Shown piece after piece: positions 23,719-38,900 of a DNA stretch of 64,000 nucleotides. The DNA lies in the NCBI GenBank assembly GCA_964035545.1, contig OZ037768.1, forward strand, positions 8,113,241-8,177,240, written 5' to 3'. This DNA comes from Bugula neritina. Taxonomy: Eukaryota; Bryozoa; Gymnolaemata; Cheilostomatida; Bugulidae. How positions within the stretch are numbered: the first letter of the stretch is position 1; every line of letters begins with the position of its first letter. The notes beneath the pieces were generated by a model. That model worked only from the letters and a program-made list of their open reading frames with translations. It did not search any database and was not told the DNA's origin. The translations under genes were made by a program, and so were the position numbers.

Positions 23719-26700
23719 TTAGTGAAGTTTGAGAAAAAGTGTTTTGAGGTGTCTGGCTTCATAGGTGACAGTGTTTCGTCCGGCATGCAAAGGTTCATCT
23801 AGAGGCTGATCTGTCACTGTCTTCACGTCTTTTCCGTACACTAGAAATATCATAATATGTCAGAGTTTAAAGTGAATATTTAACTTCAAGTCAACTGTTA
23901 GAAAATACAAACATTTAGCCCGTTTGGAGCAGAAAGCTTTTGATATCATGTTCTTAGTCATCCACTTCATTAGAAAGTGTCTTTCAAAAATAATGTATAT
24001 CTTTATTTCTGCACACATTATCTTACCAGCGTTTGATAATTATACACCGCTTAGCAAAAGATTATGTGACTAGCTTTTATAATAGTAAATATTGGAGGAC
24101 AAAGTGCCAAGAGGACGCAGATGTTAAACCATGTCTAGGAGCAAACAGGGTTGTTGAGAGCATGTGAATCTAATTCATAATAATTTACTATTTTAGAAGC
24201 TGTATCACTACTTTTATTACACACCATACCTACGAATTACATTCACAAACATATTGATTTACCATATCTGCTTATGAAGCTCAAATATCCTAATGTTTAA
24301 TTTCAAACAATATTCTATTGTGTGGAAATTCCTGAAGAATCTTTGAAAAATTAAAACTATAACAAAAATTGGGACAATTGTGAAATTGCTATCATAATTT
24401 AGCTAATCTTATACTATAAAATTATAATCATCACACACTTTTTCACATCATTTTATCACCAATTCAGGGCTAAAAGGAAAAACCGTAGAAATATTCTGCA
24501 GATTTAAAAACAAGCAAATATTAGGGGACAACATGTTTACAAAAATAAAGAACTTTTAATTAACAAAAAAGAATAAAACCCACATTACTATAACTTACTT
24601 TCACAACAGTCGAGAAATGAGATACACTCCAGTAGAACCTGGTCTCTAATCATAATCATATGCTTAGCCATGTTCTCTATGAGGGAAAGGAAGCATCTCT
24701 TGGCATAGTACCACGTATCTGGACCCAACTTCCTTTGGTAAGGCTCCAGGCTCTTGATGACCCGCGATATGCCAAATTCATAATTGCCTTTGGCACAATA
24801 CAGAGTTCTACAAATTGAAAACATGATCATACAAAACTCAACACATAGAATACAACACTCAAATTGCAACTTTTTATGAACTTTTTGAGTGCAATAAAAT
24901 TACAGCTAGATCAATCATATAGGATATAAGTAAATATTCACATTAAAACTTTAGAAAGCATTAATGAAATTAATTTTTGTTGTAAAATATAAAACCTCAA
25001 CAGGTTTGTAGCTATATTATATTCTACAGGAACAACAGACTTTCTGATCAGAATGACAATGCAATTATAATTGGGCATCTTTTGGGCATTAGTATGACTG
25101 TAACAAAACAAGTAGAGGTTTGAGTCTAACTGCAAATGCATTTCTGAACTAGGAAACAAAACAATGTGTAAAATTGAACTACAAAACCCCAAAAGTACTG
25201 CTCCCATAGACAGTCATTTCACCATACAATGTTACATAACTCAAAACACAACACCATAACATAAGACATACTAGACGATGGCTTACCCAATCACAAGGTT
25301 GACAATGCAGAGATGATAGACTTTCTTATCCGGGTCTTCATACGCCAATTGTTCTTCTTCCTTCTCGATCTTCCTCATCAGCTCCTCAGCCTCCTCATTA
25401 GCACTAGTCATAATGTAGGAGACGCACAGGTTGGCCAGTACTATAGCACTAACACTCAATATCTGAAACACATGCAGGTTCTAAGGTAAAGACAAATTCA
25501 AATGATGCTACAAAGTTTTGCAATAGTGCTATATTAAGGTTTAAATGTTTCAATTTTGCGTTATTCTTTTGAAAATTTATATAAATGCAACAGTTAAAAA
25601 GAAGTTGCTCAAGATGTTGACGGAAGTGCTTTATTTTAGCCCGCTGTAGTGCTGCAAAGTATAAGGTTTTCTAAATGCAACTAGAATACAAATATTACAT
25701 GCACTGGAAGAGAATCAGAATGCCCAAGAAAGGCAATACACACAAGCATTTAAATAACAATAGCATTTAAATAATATTTTTGGAAACTTTTAGCTTTTAA
25801 ACTAAAGTGTAAAATCATAAATGTTTTTTTTTTTCAACATAAAAATTAAATCAGTTGAAAGTGCAGCAAATCAGATTGTTTGTAAAATTACTGGCTCCAG
25901 AAAAGTGAAATGATACCATGATATCATACACTAGCAAGTACTCAGGCAATGTTGATGGTCAAATCTAAAACCTTTCACAACTAGCTTCTAAGCAGGAATG
26001 AAACAATAAGCTTACAACAGCTGTCATGATTATAACATGCAATAGGAATACATGAAGTAAACTCACATTATCATAATGTTTTCGGACTATTGGCTCATAG
26101 AAACCTGTAGCCTCCTTCCATTTACCATCCTGCATGAAGAGGACATGCGCCACATTCAGCTTCCACGCGTCGTGCTCATTACAGAACTCTACAGACTTCC
26201 TGAATAGCTTCTCAACCTGCACATAGTTCTCCCTATCCCAATATATCTTGGCTTGCTGCATCAACACTGGGATATATCTGCAACAGCCGAAGGCAATTAG
26301 TGCAAAGGAAAATATATGAATAAACATATATAACTAAAAAAATATAAGAATAAAAATAGCATAAATAAAAGATATATAAAAAACATAAATAAAAGAAATA
26401 TATATAAATAAAAAATATAAATAAAATATACGCTAGTAAAAACATAGTATATTGAAATATTGAAATTTGAAGCAAAAACACAACTATGCAATTCTGAACA
26501 GAATTTATGAGATCACAACATTCTGAGAAACAGTAAAAGCTGTAATGCCTAACAAACGCTTACTTTTCAAGGGCATCATCATATTCATTGACTGATTTCT
26601 TTACAGCCTCATCGTCACGGTTTATCCTACATTCCTGTACATGTTTGGTGAGTTTACGGAGGGCTTCTGTCTGCTTAGACGCCATTTCATCCAGCTTACG

Positions 26701-29700
26701 ATATGCTTCTTCAGGAGAGGTTTGCCTTGTTATTACAGCCTCAATGAAGTCGTACAAGTACTGCAATAAAACAGCAATGATACGCAAAAAAAATTATTTA
26801 TTGAACAGCGATAACAAACAAACTAAAGGTATAAAAGCTTGCTAATAAATTTGAAAAAAAATTGGAAATAATTTAGTTTGAGTGAGGAGACAGACTTACT
26901 GGTGTGAGAAATTGATAGGTGAGATGGGCATTCTCTGCTAGCACATCTGCTGCCACATCAAAATACTACAACATATATTTATAGTCTATAAATCAGACAG
27001 TAACATTATTAATTGCATTGGAAAAGTTGATAAAAACTATCAATTAGCATAAGCATTTAGAAAACAATGTATTAAGAATTGTAATACATAATTACAACAG
27101 AAATTCAGTCAAATGAGTTATATCAATGTTTTTCTATGAACCACAAGTTAATACATCAAGTATGCATCAGACAAACAAGTAGGCCTAATGCTATGATAAG
27201 TGATGGAATGCACATACCTCATACTTCAAGTATAACAGAAGTAAGTTTCCAAAAGTCTCTGGTGGAAAAGGATTTTGCTGAAGTAGGAATTGAAGCTTCT
27301 CAAAGCCGGCTGTAGGACTGTTGTCCATATTCATTAGAGCTACATTGTGTAGAGTCACAACGTCAAGTTCTTCTTCTGATCTCGGAGGCATGTCTGTTAA
27401 GGCTTCTTTTGCTGAGTCAACTTGATAATATATTATAGTACAATATAATATAACATAATATAATATATAGTACAACATAATATAACAAATTATAATATGA
27501 TTTAATATAATATAAATTAATACAACATATTATAACATAACATACTATAATATAATATACAGTAATATAATATAAATAATACAATATATTACTTTATAAA
27601 ACACATACAAAATACAGGCCACAAAAGACTTGGTACATAATACATACACTACTTTTCCCAGCCAAACTCAACCCCAGCAGAATAATTGCCACCTATTGTT
27701 TTTCCATGACAACTAAAGCCAAACTAAGCAGATGCAAACTTGACAATATTTACTTACAATAGAAAACGATTGAATTATAACCGATTCAAGATATGATAAA
27801 TCATTACTTACTGTTTTTCAACTGGTATTCAATTGCAGCCTTCAAGTTGAATGCCTCAATAAGAGCTGTCTCGTGCAAAGTAAGGGTATTTCCAACACTA
27901 CGGACATCAAGACCTTCGGTCGTCATTCCAACACTCAACTCAGGGTGTTCCTTGATGCCCCCCTCAATCACATTAGCTATATGACGTAGAGCTGGCGAAT
28001 ACTGCTTCATCATATAGTGACACAAAGCGATATTGTACGCAAGGTCAGGTTTATAGCCAGTGACTTGCATAGCAGCAGTAAACTTAGAGCAGGCTTCCAC
28101 GTACCTCCCTTCCTGTAACAGTACCACTACTTAATACCTTAGGCTACAGTATGCACTCATAGAGAGTCAATAAGCAATTATTTATCCCATTGACTATCCA
28201 CTGCTTATTTGTGCATTGATAAATATTTTTCTACTTTTCATTAAAGTTAAAATGTTTAGGCTCTGATTATTTTTTGAAACTCAATCTTATCGCTAATTTG
28301 ATTTTAGCAGCACATGTTTCAATTCTACAACAGGTACAAATTTATATAAAACTATTGAAGGTGCACATAGCATTGTAAAACATAAACAACACACATACTG
28401 GAAACCTTGTGTACATTTAACTTTATTAGCAAAAAAACCAACTTTAAAAAGCAAACAGCCGAGGTTAACTTCAGTGTCAGGGTCATCTGAAGGGCAGTTC
28501 TCAACAAGACTCTTGGCTCCCGGAAGATCATCTGACCCGTATTTGATGGCAGCTTGTAGTTTGTTGATCTAATGTATAGAGAGTATTATATACTAGGTTT
28601 TTATTATGTCTACATTAAACTGATTTACATGCACCTGCTCAGCAGTTGATCCATAGATTATTAATTGCTGTAAGAATATTGTTCAACAGACTCGTCTGTT
28701 TCACAGCAGCAACGTTGTGTTGAGTACCGGTATTAACTCTATAAATTGCTTTAGATTTTTGACAGTTTCTATTAGCTATCAACACATTAGACAATGAATT
28801 TCTACTAAACAACTAAAATTTAATGTTTTAATATTTCTCTTAGTTATATAAATTAATAATAAAAAAACTAGCTTACTTTAACTGAATACTGCTGGGCATC
28901 AATTTGGCAGGAAACTTTCATTGCTTCTTCATACAGACATGCCTTGTTAAGAGACTGGGCATAATACAACCTAACAAATAATTCATATATACATTACGTG
29001 TCTATAGATTGCCTTATAAACACCAATGCACCAAATAGGCAAATGTGGATACAATTCAACACCTTTTACATCTGTGTAATTCAGCAGAAAAACCAACAAA
29101 CCTATATTCCTCGACTTCTGGATGCAATACAGTCAATTGTTCATAACAGTCCGCAGCATTGATAAAATCTTGCATTTGGTACAAGCAATAGCCAAGTAGA
29201 GACAGGGCAGCCCTGGACTAAAAAATATCCAATAATCTCAAAATACCCCAAGCAGTTTTAAGATGTAGAATAAACTAGTTGCTTATATAACCAAAACAGC
29301 AGAGCATTTTAACAACTGCCTATTAAACTAGAATAAAAATATTCTTGTTTTTCTTATAAAAAATCGTTAAAGCTTCATGCAAGTTTTATTCATTAAAAAC
29401 AATCCAGTAATTTACAATTAGGCCCTAGGATATAAAACAAGTGTATGCTACAACTCTTAGTGCTACAAAAACACTATTATCACATCTTTTAATTTCCCAC
29501 ACAACTAAATTTTCTTGTATTAGCTTACAGAAGGGTATGATTGTAGTTGCACATTCAGGATTTGAACTGCTTCTGAATACCGCTGGTCTTTAATCTAAAA
29601 CAATAATTAATTATAAAAACATGAAAAATTGATGAGTGATTTGAACTTACAGTGACTGTTGGTATCAAAAAGATGAAAAATATTCAACCAGCTTAGCTAT

Positions 29701-30110
29701 TGCCTGATTACTGTTTAATGCAGTAGAAAAACAATTGCATAACAATTCCATTATTATTCATATTATTACCATTGAAGCTCAACAAAACTAAAAGTAAAAG
29801 CTATGTTAACGTTGCTGTTGAAAACAATGCAGCTTGAACTTCCACATTACAATTACAATTTTTTTTCACCCTAAACTTTAAAGTAAAACAAAATCAAACG
29901 TGAAAATCAAACTCAAAGAAAAAGTAATTTCAAAGTAAAACTAAAAGTGAAATGAGTTTAGTCTTACTTTTAGTTTAGGTTAAAATTTAGTTATTTACTT
30001 TTAGTTTAACTTGATTTTAAATCAATTTTTAAATTCAAGAACAAAAAATACCGTACCATTCCATAAATAGTTGACGTTACTTCTCCTTCTTTCAGCTGAA
30101 TATTAGCCAT
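23719..30110 (-). CDS. IFT70: intraflagellar transport protein 70 (TTC30/DYF-1/fleer)
   Basis: Coding exons, on the complement: 30110-30057, 29594-29529, 29217-29102, 28970-28877, 28568-28443, 28112-27812, 27420-27218, 26965-26900, 26760-26564, 26277-26067, 25462-25287, 24807-24599, 23840-23719. The join is 1941 nt, 646 residues, near the family's usual 640-665. The start MANIQLKEGE is followed by tetratricopeptide repeats: YSEAVQIL, SRAALSLLGYCLYQMQDF, YYAQSLNKACLYEEAM, EGRYVEACSKFTAAM and YNIALCHYMMKQYSPALRHI. The family-specific DPDTEVNLGCLLFKEGRY spans exons 5-6. The C-terminus HAGRNTVTYEARHLKTLF is typical. IFT70 is a TPR subunit of the IFT-B complex. It is needed for ciliary assembly, and in fish and worm mutants tubulin polyglutamylation or kinesin behaviour is affected. 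All 12 junctions keep frame. The gene is opposite in direction to Llgl, 2.85 kb away. Confidence 0.95.
26335..26435. repeat. A/T-rich AAATA-type repeat in IFT70 intron
   Basis: About 100 bases of imperfect ATAAATAAAA and ATATATAA words in the intron just upstream (in transcript sense) of the exon at 26277. Confidence 0.7.
27421..27600. repeat. TATAATA-type repeat adjoining an IFT70 splice acceptor
   Basis: About 180 bases of imperfect TATAATATAA/TACAA units. The repeat runs directly up to the acceptor of the IFT70 exon at 27420, so the usual polypyrimidine tract is replaced by alternating A/T. Confidence 0.85.
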
Positions 30111-32964
30111 TACTAGTTTTCAAAACGGTAAGGCACGGTTGAAAAAATCGAAGACTGGAGAGTAGAACTAAAAGGCAACGGTCACTATCGAGATGAAAAA
30201 GAAAGCTTGCTCGTTGCTACTCGACAGGAATGTTAGTAGTAAGCATGCGTGTTTATAGACGGTTGTTCCGGCCAAGCGGAGCAATATTTTTTATAGACAA
30301 TTCTACTCTACTGCAGCGCTTTTGTTTTTACAATTTTTAACTTTACTTGTAACAAAAACATTCAAGTGAATTTGTTTGCAAAATATGACTTTTCAAACTA
30401 ATCTATTCAACATTTGATCATTTTATTTCTACTTCTAATTTTGACTAGTGTTTGAAGAAGCGTTACATGTTCATGTTGCAGCGTACGAAAGAAAATTCAG
30501 GTCACAGGTGGAAAAACATCAAGGTCGTTTCGTTTTTACTTCTTAAATACACCGACAGTCGCAGTCACAATTGGAAAATTTACAATCTGAATCTAGTTAT
30601 ACTTATTCCACTTATTTTTTAAATTACTGGTTACATTTTACGACAATGAATTTTTCTGATATGCATCCGAATAACTAACAAAGGTTTAATATATATTATG
30701 ATTATATTTATAATTATTGCAATAAAATTAAATATAATATTATTAATATTATTATTAATATTAAATATTAAATTTAATATTGTTAATATAAATATTAATA
30801 AAATATTTGCAGCTAACACTTAACTTAACTGTTGACATTAACAGTAACAGTAACTGCAAGTCTAACTAACACACAGTAACAGTAACACTTACAGTTACAC
30901 TAGCAGTAGCGGTAAGTCTAAAAGAAAAAACACGTTGCAATATCATTATGATGATCATGATGATGATGATTATCAATATGATAAATTTTTATTTAAATTA
31001 AAATTGTTGAGTTTACATTAATGATTATTAATAATGATGATAAACAATAAAACTAACTGATACTCATACTCAGTCTCGTACTCATAGTGATAGTCATTGC
31101 CAAAGTATAAACTTGAAGACTTGAAACTTATGACAATTTTGAAGTTGAACATTAACATTAACAAATACTATTTTGATTTAGTCAATTAGATGTTATTTTC
31201 AGTGTTGCTAATACATCAGACTTGGTATTAGTATAACTCTATAACTATAAGTATTACATCTAGTTTTACTATTATTATAATTTTTCACTATTAGTGTTAT
31301 AGTCACAGTGACAATACTAGCAGTAGCACTAAGGTCTAAGAGACAGCAACTGTAAGTGTGACAATAGCCATTGTCACAATGCTGAAAGTGAAACTAAATG
31401 AGTGTCAGTGTGGGCTTAGAGTCAGATTTATTCCATTCCATTACAATGCTGTAGTTATAGTATTACTTGTAGTTGTAGTACTAGTACCTGAAACTCGGTC
31501 AAAGTAGCACTCATTCTTAGTCTTAAGTTTAACTCACTCTACATCTCAGAGCAGCTTCGATTGTGATAGTTTTATGTTTTCTGAGAATGACATTCTCGTT
31601 CTCATTACAGTTATTGGTTAGTTACTAACTTAAAGCTAGTAACTTGTTAAGTGGCGCTGACTACTTTAATGATAATTCGATTACACTAACACTCACAGTA
31701 TTAGTATTACTAATAATCATGATAATAATAATGATAACTTTTACATTATCTCTAACTGATGTGTAAACTCTTTAGTATTCATGAAAGCTAAATGGTAATG
31801 AAGGACAGTCAAAAACAATCACAATGATGATGGTGGCATTATTATGTTTTGTAGTTATTGTGATTATGATTTTTAGTTTTAGTTCATAGGCTTTTAATTA
31901 CTGCTAGTCGAAGTTATATTATTAAATGCATATAATAATACCACTATCAGATAGTTGCTATGTAAATGTAATAGTTCTGTTAGTATTGCTATTAGTATTA
32001 CTAACAATAAAATTATTAAAACTCTCATTTACTCACACTTAACTTATATTTTTTTAAGTTATCGACAAAAGTTATTTTATATCGTGGCTTAGACAGTAAA
32101 CTTGGACAAATTATTCAATTACTATTACTTCACTGTACTGTAACAATAAACTGTTATATTGTCAAATAAATTCAAAATATTATTTGTCAAAATTTACCTG
32201 TTTTTTGGAGGCAGATATAAATATTTGTGAACTCCATTTTTGCTCCCATGCTTATGCTTGGTAATTATAACCCTGTTTCTCCCTTGTTCTAAAAATGAGT
32301 ATTGGTAGGGAATATACTATGTGCTTCTGCCTTAGTTTCAAACTACAACTTGTTTTGCAAAAAACACTATCTGTATTATATTTGTTTTATGAAGCACCTT
32401 CCACTTTAAAGAGGTATTTCTTCAATGAGCATTATCATTACTCTTGGTAATTTTAAATTTCATTTTTTGTGATTATAAACTTTTTACCAATTAATTCATT
32501 TTATTATTACAAATAATCATGGTTTTGGTAAGATGTTCAAAGTTGAAATTTAATTTTTTTTTAGATTTAGCTAAATATTGTAAATCATCTCATGAATCTT
32601 TTATATCATTGATAACTTCTCACAGAAAATAAGTGCTGATATTGCATAGTTAGTGTTGGTTAATTATGACTTGTTATTTTAGCAAAACAACTTAGTAATG
32701 CTGACTTACATAAATAACTAATGACTTTCTGTTTTATTGGTTATGTTTCATTTGCGTTAAGCTAGGTTGCTGTGAAGTTCAGGATGTTGTTCTCGATTCA
32801 AGTGCATCCAAAATGCACACGAGCATAAGCCTTACAAGTTTCAGCCACTATTCTGTGTTTGAAGCTTGGTGTAAACCGATATTGAAACAGCATGATGGCG
32901 TCATGTTTGAAAGTTGTCACCTATCATTGGATTATTTGGAATGTCTCATATTTGTAGAGAGGCA
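30111..32964. promoter_or_regulatory. divergent IFT70/Llgl intergenic region with cryptically simple DNA
   Basis: This 2.85-kb region separates two head-to-head genes and must include both promoters and 5' UTRs. From about 30640 to 31990 it is dominated by diverged simple words (ATTAATATT, AACAGTAACAGTAACAC, GATGATGATTAT, ACTCATAGTGATAG, ATTAGTATTACTAA). The stretch 30111-30560 is less simple and slightly richer in GC, including TTGTTCCGGCCAAGCGGAGC at 30263-30282, so it is the better place to look for the IFT70 promoter. An Llgl 5' UTR exon probably lies within 32750-32964. No gene was seen. Confidence 0.5.
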
Positions 32965-35900
32965 ATGTCCAGTTTATTTTCCTTCATCCGTCATCGTTAT
33001 GACAAGATTAAGGGAGACACAGTCCATTCTCATCCAAAAGAGTCGGATTTCAGGCAGAAATTAAAGAAAGAACTCTATGAATACAACCAGGTGACTATTT
33101 AATTTCAACTCCTTTTAGCTCAACCCATCAGTCATGCTTTAAGATGATGACTAATGCATCTGTAAAACCGGCTACAGGTTTAGGATAATATATGTAGTCA
33201 TTGTTGTCAATGTAACACCCATATAACTACATATATTAATGGGTATCAAAGGACTATTGTCTTGTGAATGCCTAAATTGTTACTTGGTATAAATAATGTG
33301 GCTGTCACACAATATGGATACAACTACATACTCACTATTGAGGTATATTAGATCAATTTCATTGTGTTTAAAGCTGTAATTAACATGTCTATCAATTATT
33401 TTATCCAACAAGCCAAGAATCCATTGTTCTAGATTCTATTTGTCAGTGGGAAAATTTTGTTTAATCTTGTAATGAAAACTGTACATGTAGCCTTGTGCTG
33501 TTCATTTTATTTAAATGGGACTACATGCATATAGTGCATTCAACTTGATGTTCCCAAGTGTCAGTTATAAAGTCTCGCTATTTTAATTCCCAGGTATTGC
33601 ACCACGGTTTTCCTACAAAGCCCAGTGCCTTAGCATATGATCCCAGTTTACAGTTGCTAGCCATTGCTACAAAACACGGAGCTCTAAGAGTGTATCCTTT
33701 TTTTCTTATATATCTTCGTATTATAGAAAAGGTGTATGCAGCAGTGAGCATAATAGAGCACTGTATACCTCTTGGATGTATTTAGCATAACGTACCTAAT
33801 GATATGCATACAGAATTCTGTTTTGAACTGAAAAAGTAAATTAATAGGAAACTTGTTTTACTCAATAGTTTCCCCACTTTTTTCCTGTCCTCTGTTAGGT
33901 TAACTCATGTACACTCTCAACAAGGAAGTATGTTTGTGGGTAAACTTTGAATACTGTTCTTCTGCCCTCTTATACCTTTACAGACTAGAGAATATTAGGT
34001 TTATATATTATACACTTTATCACCAGTTGAAGAGGCTCATGATTGTCAGTAGTATTGATCTACTTGAAAAGTGTACTCTGCCATTCCATATAATATTGTC
34101 TTACGAGACCAATTAGGGTTTACACTCTACAATGCTGATTCTCATATTTCTTCACCGGGGTACATATAGTACTATATAGTATATATAGCGTCATGAATCA
34201 TCCCAGATTAGTCATGCATTAACTTTCACCTTGACTGTCGCACAATAGCAACTTTTGGTTGAATTGGGGGGACAATTTCCTCCCAGTAGATGACTCTTTG
34301 CAGTCAATCCCTTGCAACGATCAAATGGTCACTAATTTTAATTCCTGCATATAAATTTCTATAACTGTTTTACAATTTATGGACTTGAATTGATTCAAGA
34401 GTTGCTTTTTCATATAAGTTAAAGAGGTTTCCTCCAATATGTTAACATTGGTTTTACATGCGTTGTATTTTTGCCATCTCTGGTTGAAGTGTAGCCAGAT
34501 GTTGCTGTATCAAATATACTGCTTTATGAAACTGTTCCTTGACCAAGTGTATGCAGATACGGTGCTCCTGATGTGGAGTTTTGTTCCACACATGAGTCAG
34601 AAGAGACTGTGACGCAGCTTCTGTTTATTCCTGGAGAGGTAAGGAGAGATTACTCTGAGTTAAGTATAATAACCTAATCAGTTAGATATAAGCCTTTGTT
34701 TGAGCATGCATTACCTTCAGATAATCAACTAGAAGGAATGGATTGTTTTCAATGAGCTTGAACAAGAACAGTTGTACTTAGCCAGTTCTACTAAATATGC
34801 TACTGAGGATTGTGGGATATTGTAGGGGAGACTGGTTAGCTTGACATGCGATAATGTTCTACATCTATGGGAAATCAATTCAGATGACTTCAACTCAACC
34901 CTTGAAGAGAAGAAAACATTTGATGAGTTTACTTCGGATGGCAGGTTGTAACTGAGTAATACATCTACCAGTTGTATTCCACTAACTGTATAAATGTAGC
35001 TTTTAAGTTGCCCTATAAAGTATGTTGTTTATCATAGCTTTAGCTATAACATTCAGAATGCTTCTCTACACCCATTCGCCTTTTTATTACACTGTATTTA
35101 CATTGGGTTGTATTCCTTTTTTGTATAAATAGTTGATGTTGTTTACTGGTCCTAAGGAATTTCCTGTATAATCCACATTATTGGACATTCTCTATACAAA
35201 ACCCTCTTGCTCTTATTTATGCTTAATAATCTACCTGCCTGTTCCATATCTCGGGCTAATAAAGCATGATGTCATGGCTGATAATGATGCCCTTCACCCT
35301 ACAGGATGTGCATCTTGTGTTGTAGTAAACCAAAGGCAATATCTGTTATATCAATATTTGATAAGAAACTGTTGCTGGGCACAGAAGATGGTGACGTACA
35401 CTTACTGAATTTACACTCCTTTAAAATCACAGATCAGGTTATATCACAGGATGTCATCATGCAAAAGTAGGTTCTAGAAATTTATACTATCATTATAATA
35501 GCTGTTGCTTTAGTTGATGAGCAGGCCTGTTGTCTATCACTGTTGCCATAACAACAGGGTTTAGTTCTGTTAGCATCTGATAGTTCATAAGCCATCAACC
35601 TGCATGTGTCATTATTTCTAGATGCAATGTCAAAACATTGAGTTGGTTAATTTTAGATTTTAAACCAAATAGTGTTGAATCTACTTTTATATTCAAGATT
35701 ACAAAGTGCTGTTAATAACTGTGTAACTAGCATTTGTACATCTGCTGCTATCCTATTCCAGAGATTACATAATTTAGTGTAGGTTATGTGCTGTTTGTTT
35801 ACTTTGTTTACACTGTAATATGGCTATGCGGTTGTGCTACCTGCACAGATAGACTGTTGAGTCTATAGTAATATAATTAGACTGATTCATGCCACTAGCT

Positions 35901-38900
35901 TTCCCAGGCACAGCTCCATACAGTTACAAGGCTCTGTCTAAATTACCTTCTCTCACTTCTTGTAGTGTACCTGAAGACTGCAAGGTAGTCAGCACAGGTT
36001 CGGTGGAGGCCCTGCAAGCCCACCCTACTAGCAAAGATAAGGTGGGTTATGTGCTAACGCTAAGTCAACCTCCTCTCATAAAAAAAGTATTCATAACAAG
36101 TTCTGGATGGCTGCATCTGCAGAATATTGTGTTGTGCTCTCATTATAATAATTATTGTTTCTCTGGTCAATGGTATGTGTATGTGCATGAAGTGCGTAGG
36201 CAGACCTCTTATTCATAATTATGGAAATGTTTCATTACGTGATTCATTGTGCTGTAGTTAGTGAATGCTGCTATACTTTTTATACCTATTTGTTGTCAGC
36301 TTTAATTAAATATAGATTTTAATAAGGCAGCTGCGAGGTCTCTTCTGATGCTGTTATCCTTGTAATGAGTAGACAGCAATACTTGACATGACACAAGTAT
36401 TATCACTATGCAGTTCACAGCTTCTCGTCTATACTCATTCTTCTCATCTATACAAGCTGTTAGTCCTACATCAGGCTGTCTAGAGTCTAGATGATATTTT
36501 CAAAATATATTCCTTGATACTCATGTAGGGGTTTAAATGTGTAGGTATATGGTAATATGTTAGTATTATAAATGATCAGCTCCCAGGTGATATTGAGGGG
36601 GGGGGATTTAATGACCACAATTTATTTTTAAATTTTCTCTAGTTGTGAGTTTACATAATGCAGCGCAGTTGAAAGTGTCTTTTCATATTGTACTGCAGTA
36701 TATATCAAGTGTTTATTAAAATGGCTGTATTATTTTAATCTGTTGATAGTTAGGAGTGACTAGCCCTCGAAGGACTACTTATATGACTAGAGACTGTATA
36801 GTGTGTACTGTATAGTGTGTACTGTATAGTGTGTACTGTATAGTGTGTACTATCTAGTGTGTTCTGTATAGTGTGTACTGTATAGTGTATGTAGATTGTA
36901 GTTTTGACAGTCCATATTCATCTACAGTTTTATGATTGATGCACACATATCAGTCACTCCCAATTTGTTCAATTTCTGGAATATTGCCAGTCAAATTATT
37001 TATTAATAACAAATTACATTATTTATTTTGGAGCTACTCTGCTAAGTCTAACTTTATCTACTTAAAACCCAGCAAAATGATTGTTGTATGTATAATATAT
37101 TCAAATAGTTGTTGTATATTGTACATATATAATATTATGTTCGCACAAGTTATTCTAATGCAGCAAAGAAACATGTTTACACAAGGCCTGGTTTGTTTTA
37201 ATTTACTCTATAAGTAGAAATGTGTTTTTACCAAATCAGGTGCAAGTATGTAGGGTGTAGGTATACTCCATGATCGAATGAATACACTATAATTTAAGTA
37301 GGTACCCTTTACATGCATGTAGGTACATTTTGCATGTATGTAGCTACACTGTACAATGTACATGTTAGCATCAAGTATTTATCATTAGGCTGTATAAAGT
37401 GCTTTTATTATATCTTGTAGTTTCTGATTGGATATGACAGAGGTTTGATAGTCTTGTGGGACTTGAAAGAAAACAAAGCTGATGTAACATTTAACGCCTC
37501 TCAGGTGGGTTTGTAGTGGATATCTTATCAGCTGCTAGTAGCTTCTTACTAAGTATGCATAGCATGGGCTATCCTCTTCTCTATCTTTGATATATGATAC
37601 CTTATTTTGGAATAAGTTTGGCTGCAGTGTGGGTTATTATGATGGTATATTATGTAATCCCAAAGAACTTTAAAGTTACATCTATTCACGGCTCAATTTT
37701 TAATTTGTGTTATTGAATTCCTAACACTAAATTTATGCATTATTAAATTATTCATATTATTGCTAAATACAACTGCAGGATAGTATGCTGGAGCATATGG
37801 GTTTTGTACTAAATTGTGTTCACACATGTTTTAAATTAATTCAGAATGATGGTTCACTTTGCTGGTATATTTAAAACACAGGCTATACATGTTTATATAC
37901 GATTTGCTCATGGAAAGGTAACTTCTCCTGTTAGCTTCAACTTGCTCCAATGACCTTTGAAATATTTTTTGTAAAACTAGGTTTTGACATTTTAATCACA
38001 TTTTACTGATTATTATATTGGGAAACAATGACATGGTTAAGCTAAAAAGTTGACTATAAACAATCCCATCCTCACCATAATTGATCTACTGAACTGAGTA
38101 GTTACGCCCTCTCAGTTTGACCTTGACTTTGTATGCATACTCCAATGTAGTATAGCTGCTGCATTAAATATTGCCACTTGTATATAGATCTCCATGAAAT
38201 GCTCTGTGTATTGATATAGTCATTGTTATTAACCAACTATCGGGTGATGATGAAGTATTTCATATTTTATTTGATTTTTATGTCTTATGTATTCCCTCTT
38301 TTCCTTTCCATAGGCTATTGTATGTAAGCACTATTTTTTAGACTAAGCATGTTTTAATAATTAACAACTAGATCCAGTGCAAGGTCGTAGTTATTATAAA
38401 TTTGTTGTTTTCAATCTTAAAAGATAAACTTGTTTGGCATAGTCATACTGTTTAATCATCAGGTTGGCGATTATATGCACAGCATCTAGGCAGTTTCTAT
38501 TTAAAGTCTAAAATCCTGATTAGATTTTCTTTTAATGCCTTATGGACTATTAAGTTTTATTGACAAATATAATTAAAAATGTAATTTTAATGGATAAAAA
38601 GTAATTAAGTAGTATTACTGGGGTATTCGCAAAGTTTTGTGTTGGAATAGCTTTCATATGCCTGGTTGTTATTCTTTGATGAACTATTGGGTTGAATTTG
38701 TGTGTTTTATGTATACATACTCTAGTGGTTGGCAGCTGCACTCTGGGTGTAACTCATCACCCTGTAATACGTAATGAAAATCCTACTATATTTTGTGTTG
38801 TTTTCAGCAATTGGAATCTTTATGCTGGAATAGAAATGGCAAAGAATTTCTCTCTTCACATTCAGACGGTAGTTATGTTCACTGGGTGGTGGATGATGGT

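Noticed and set aside
32914..32964. Upstream in-frame ATG for Llgl (MSPIIGLFGM)
   Set aside because: The downstream ATG at 32965 gives an N-terminus of the usual Lgl length; the upstream one remains possible but adds residues not typical of the family.
32813..33064. Plus-strand 83-codon frame overlapping Llgl exon 1
   Set aside because: It is in a different frame from the Lgl N-terminus ([11 protein letters not shown]) and has no similarity or splice continuation.
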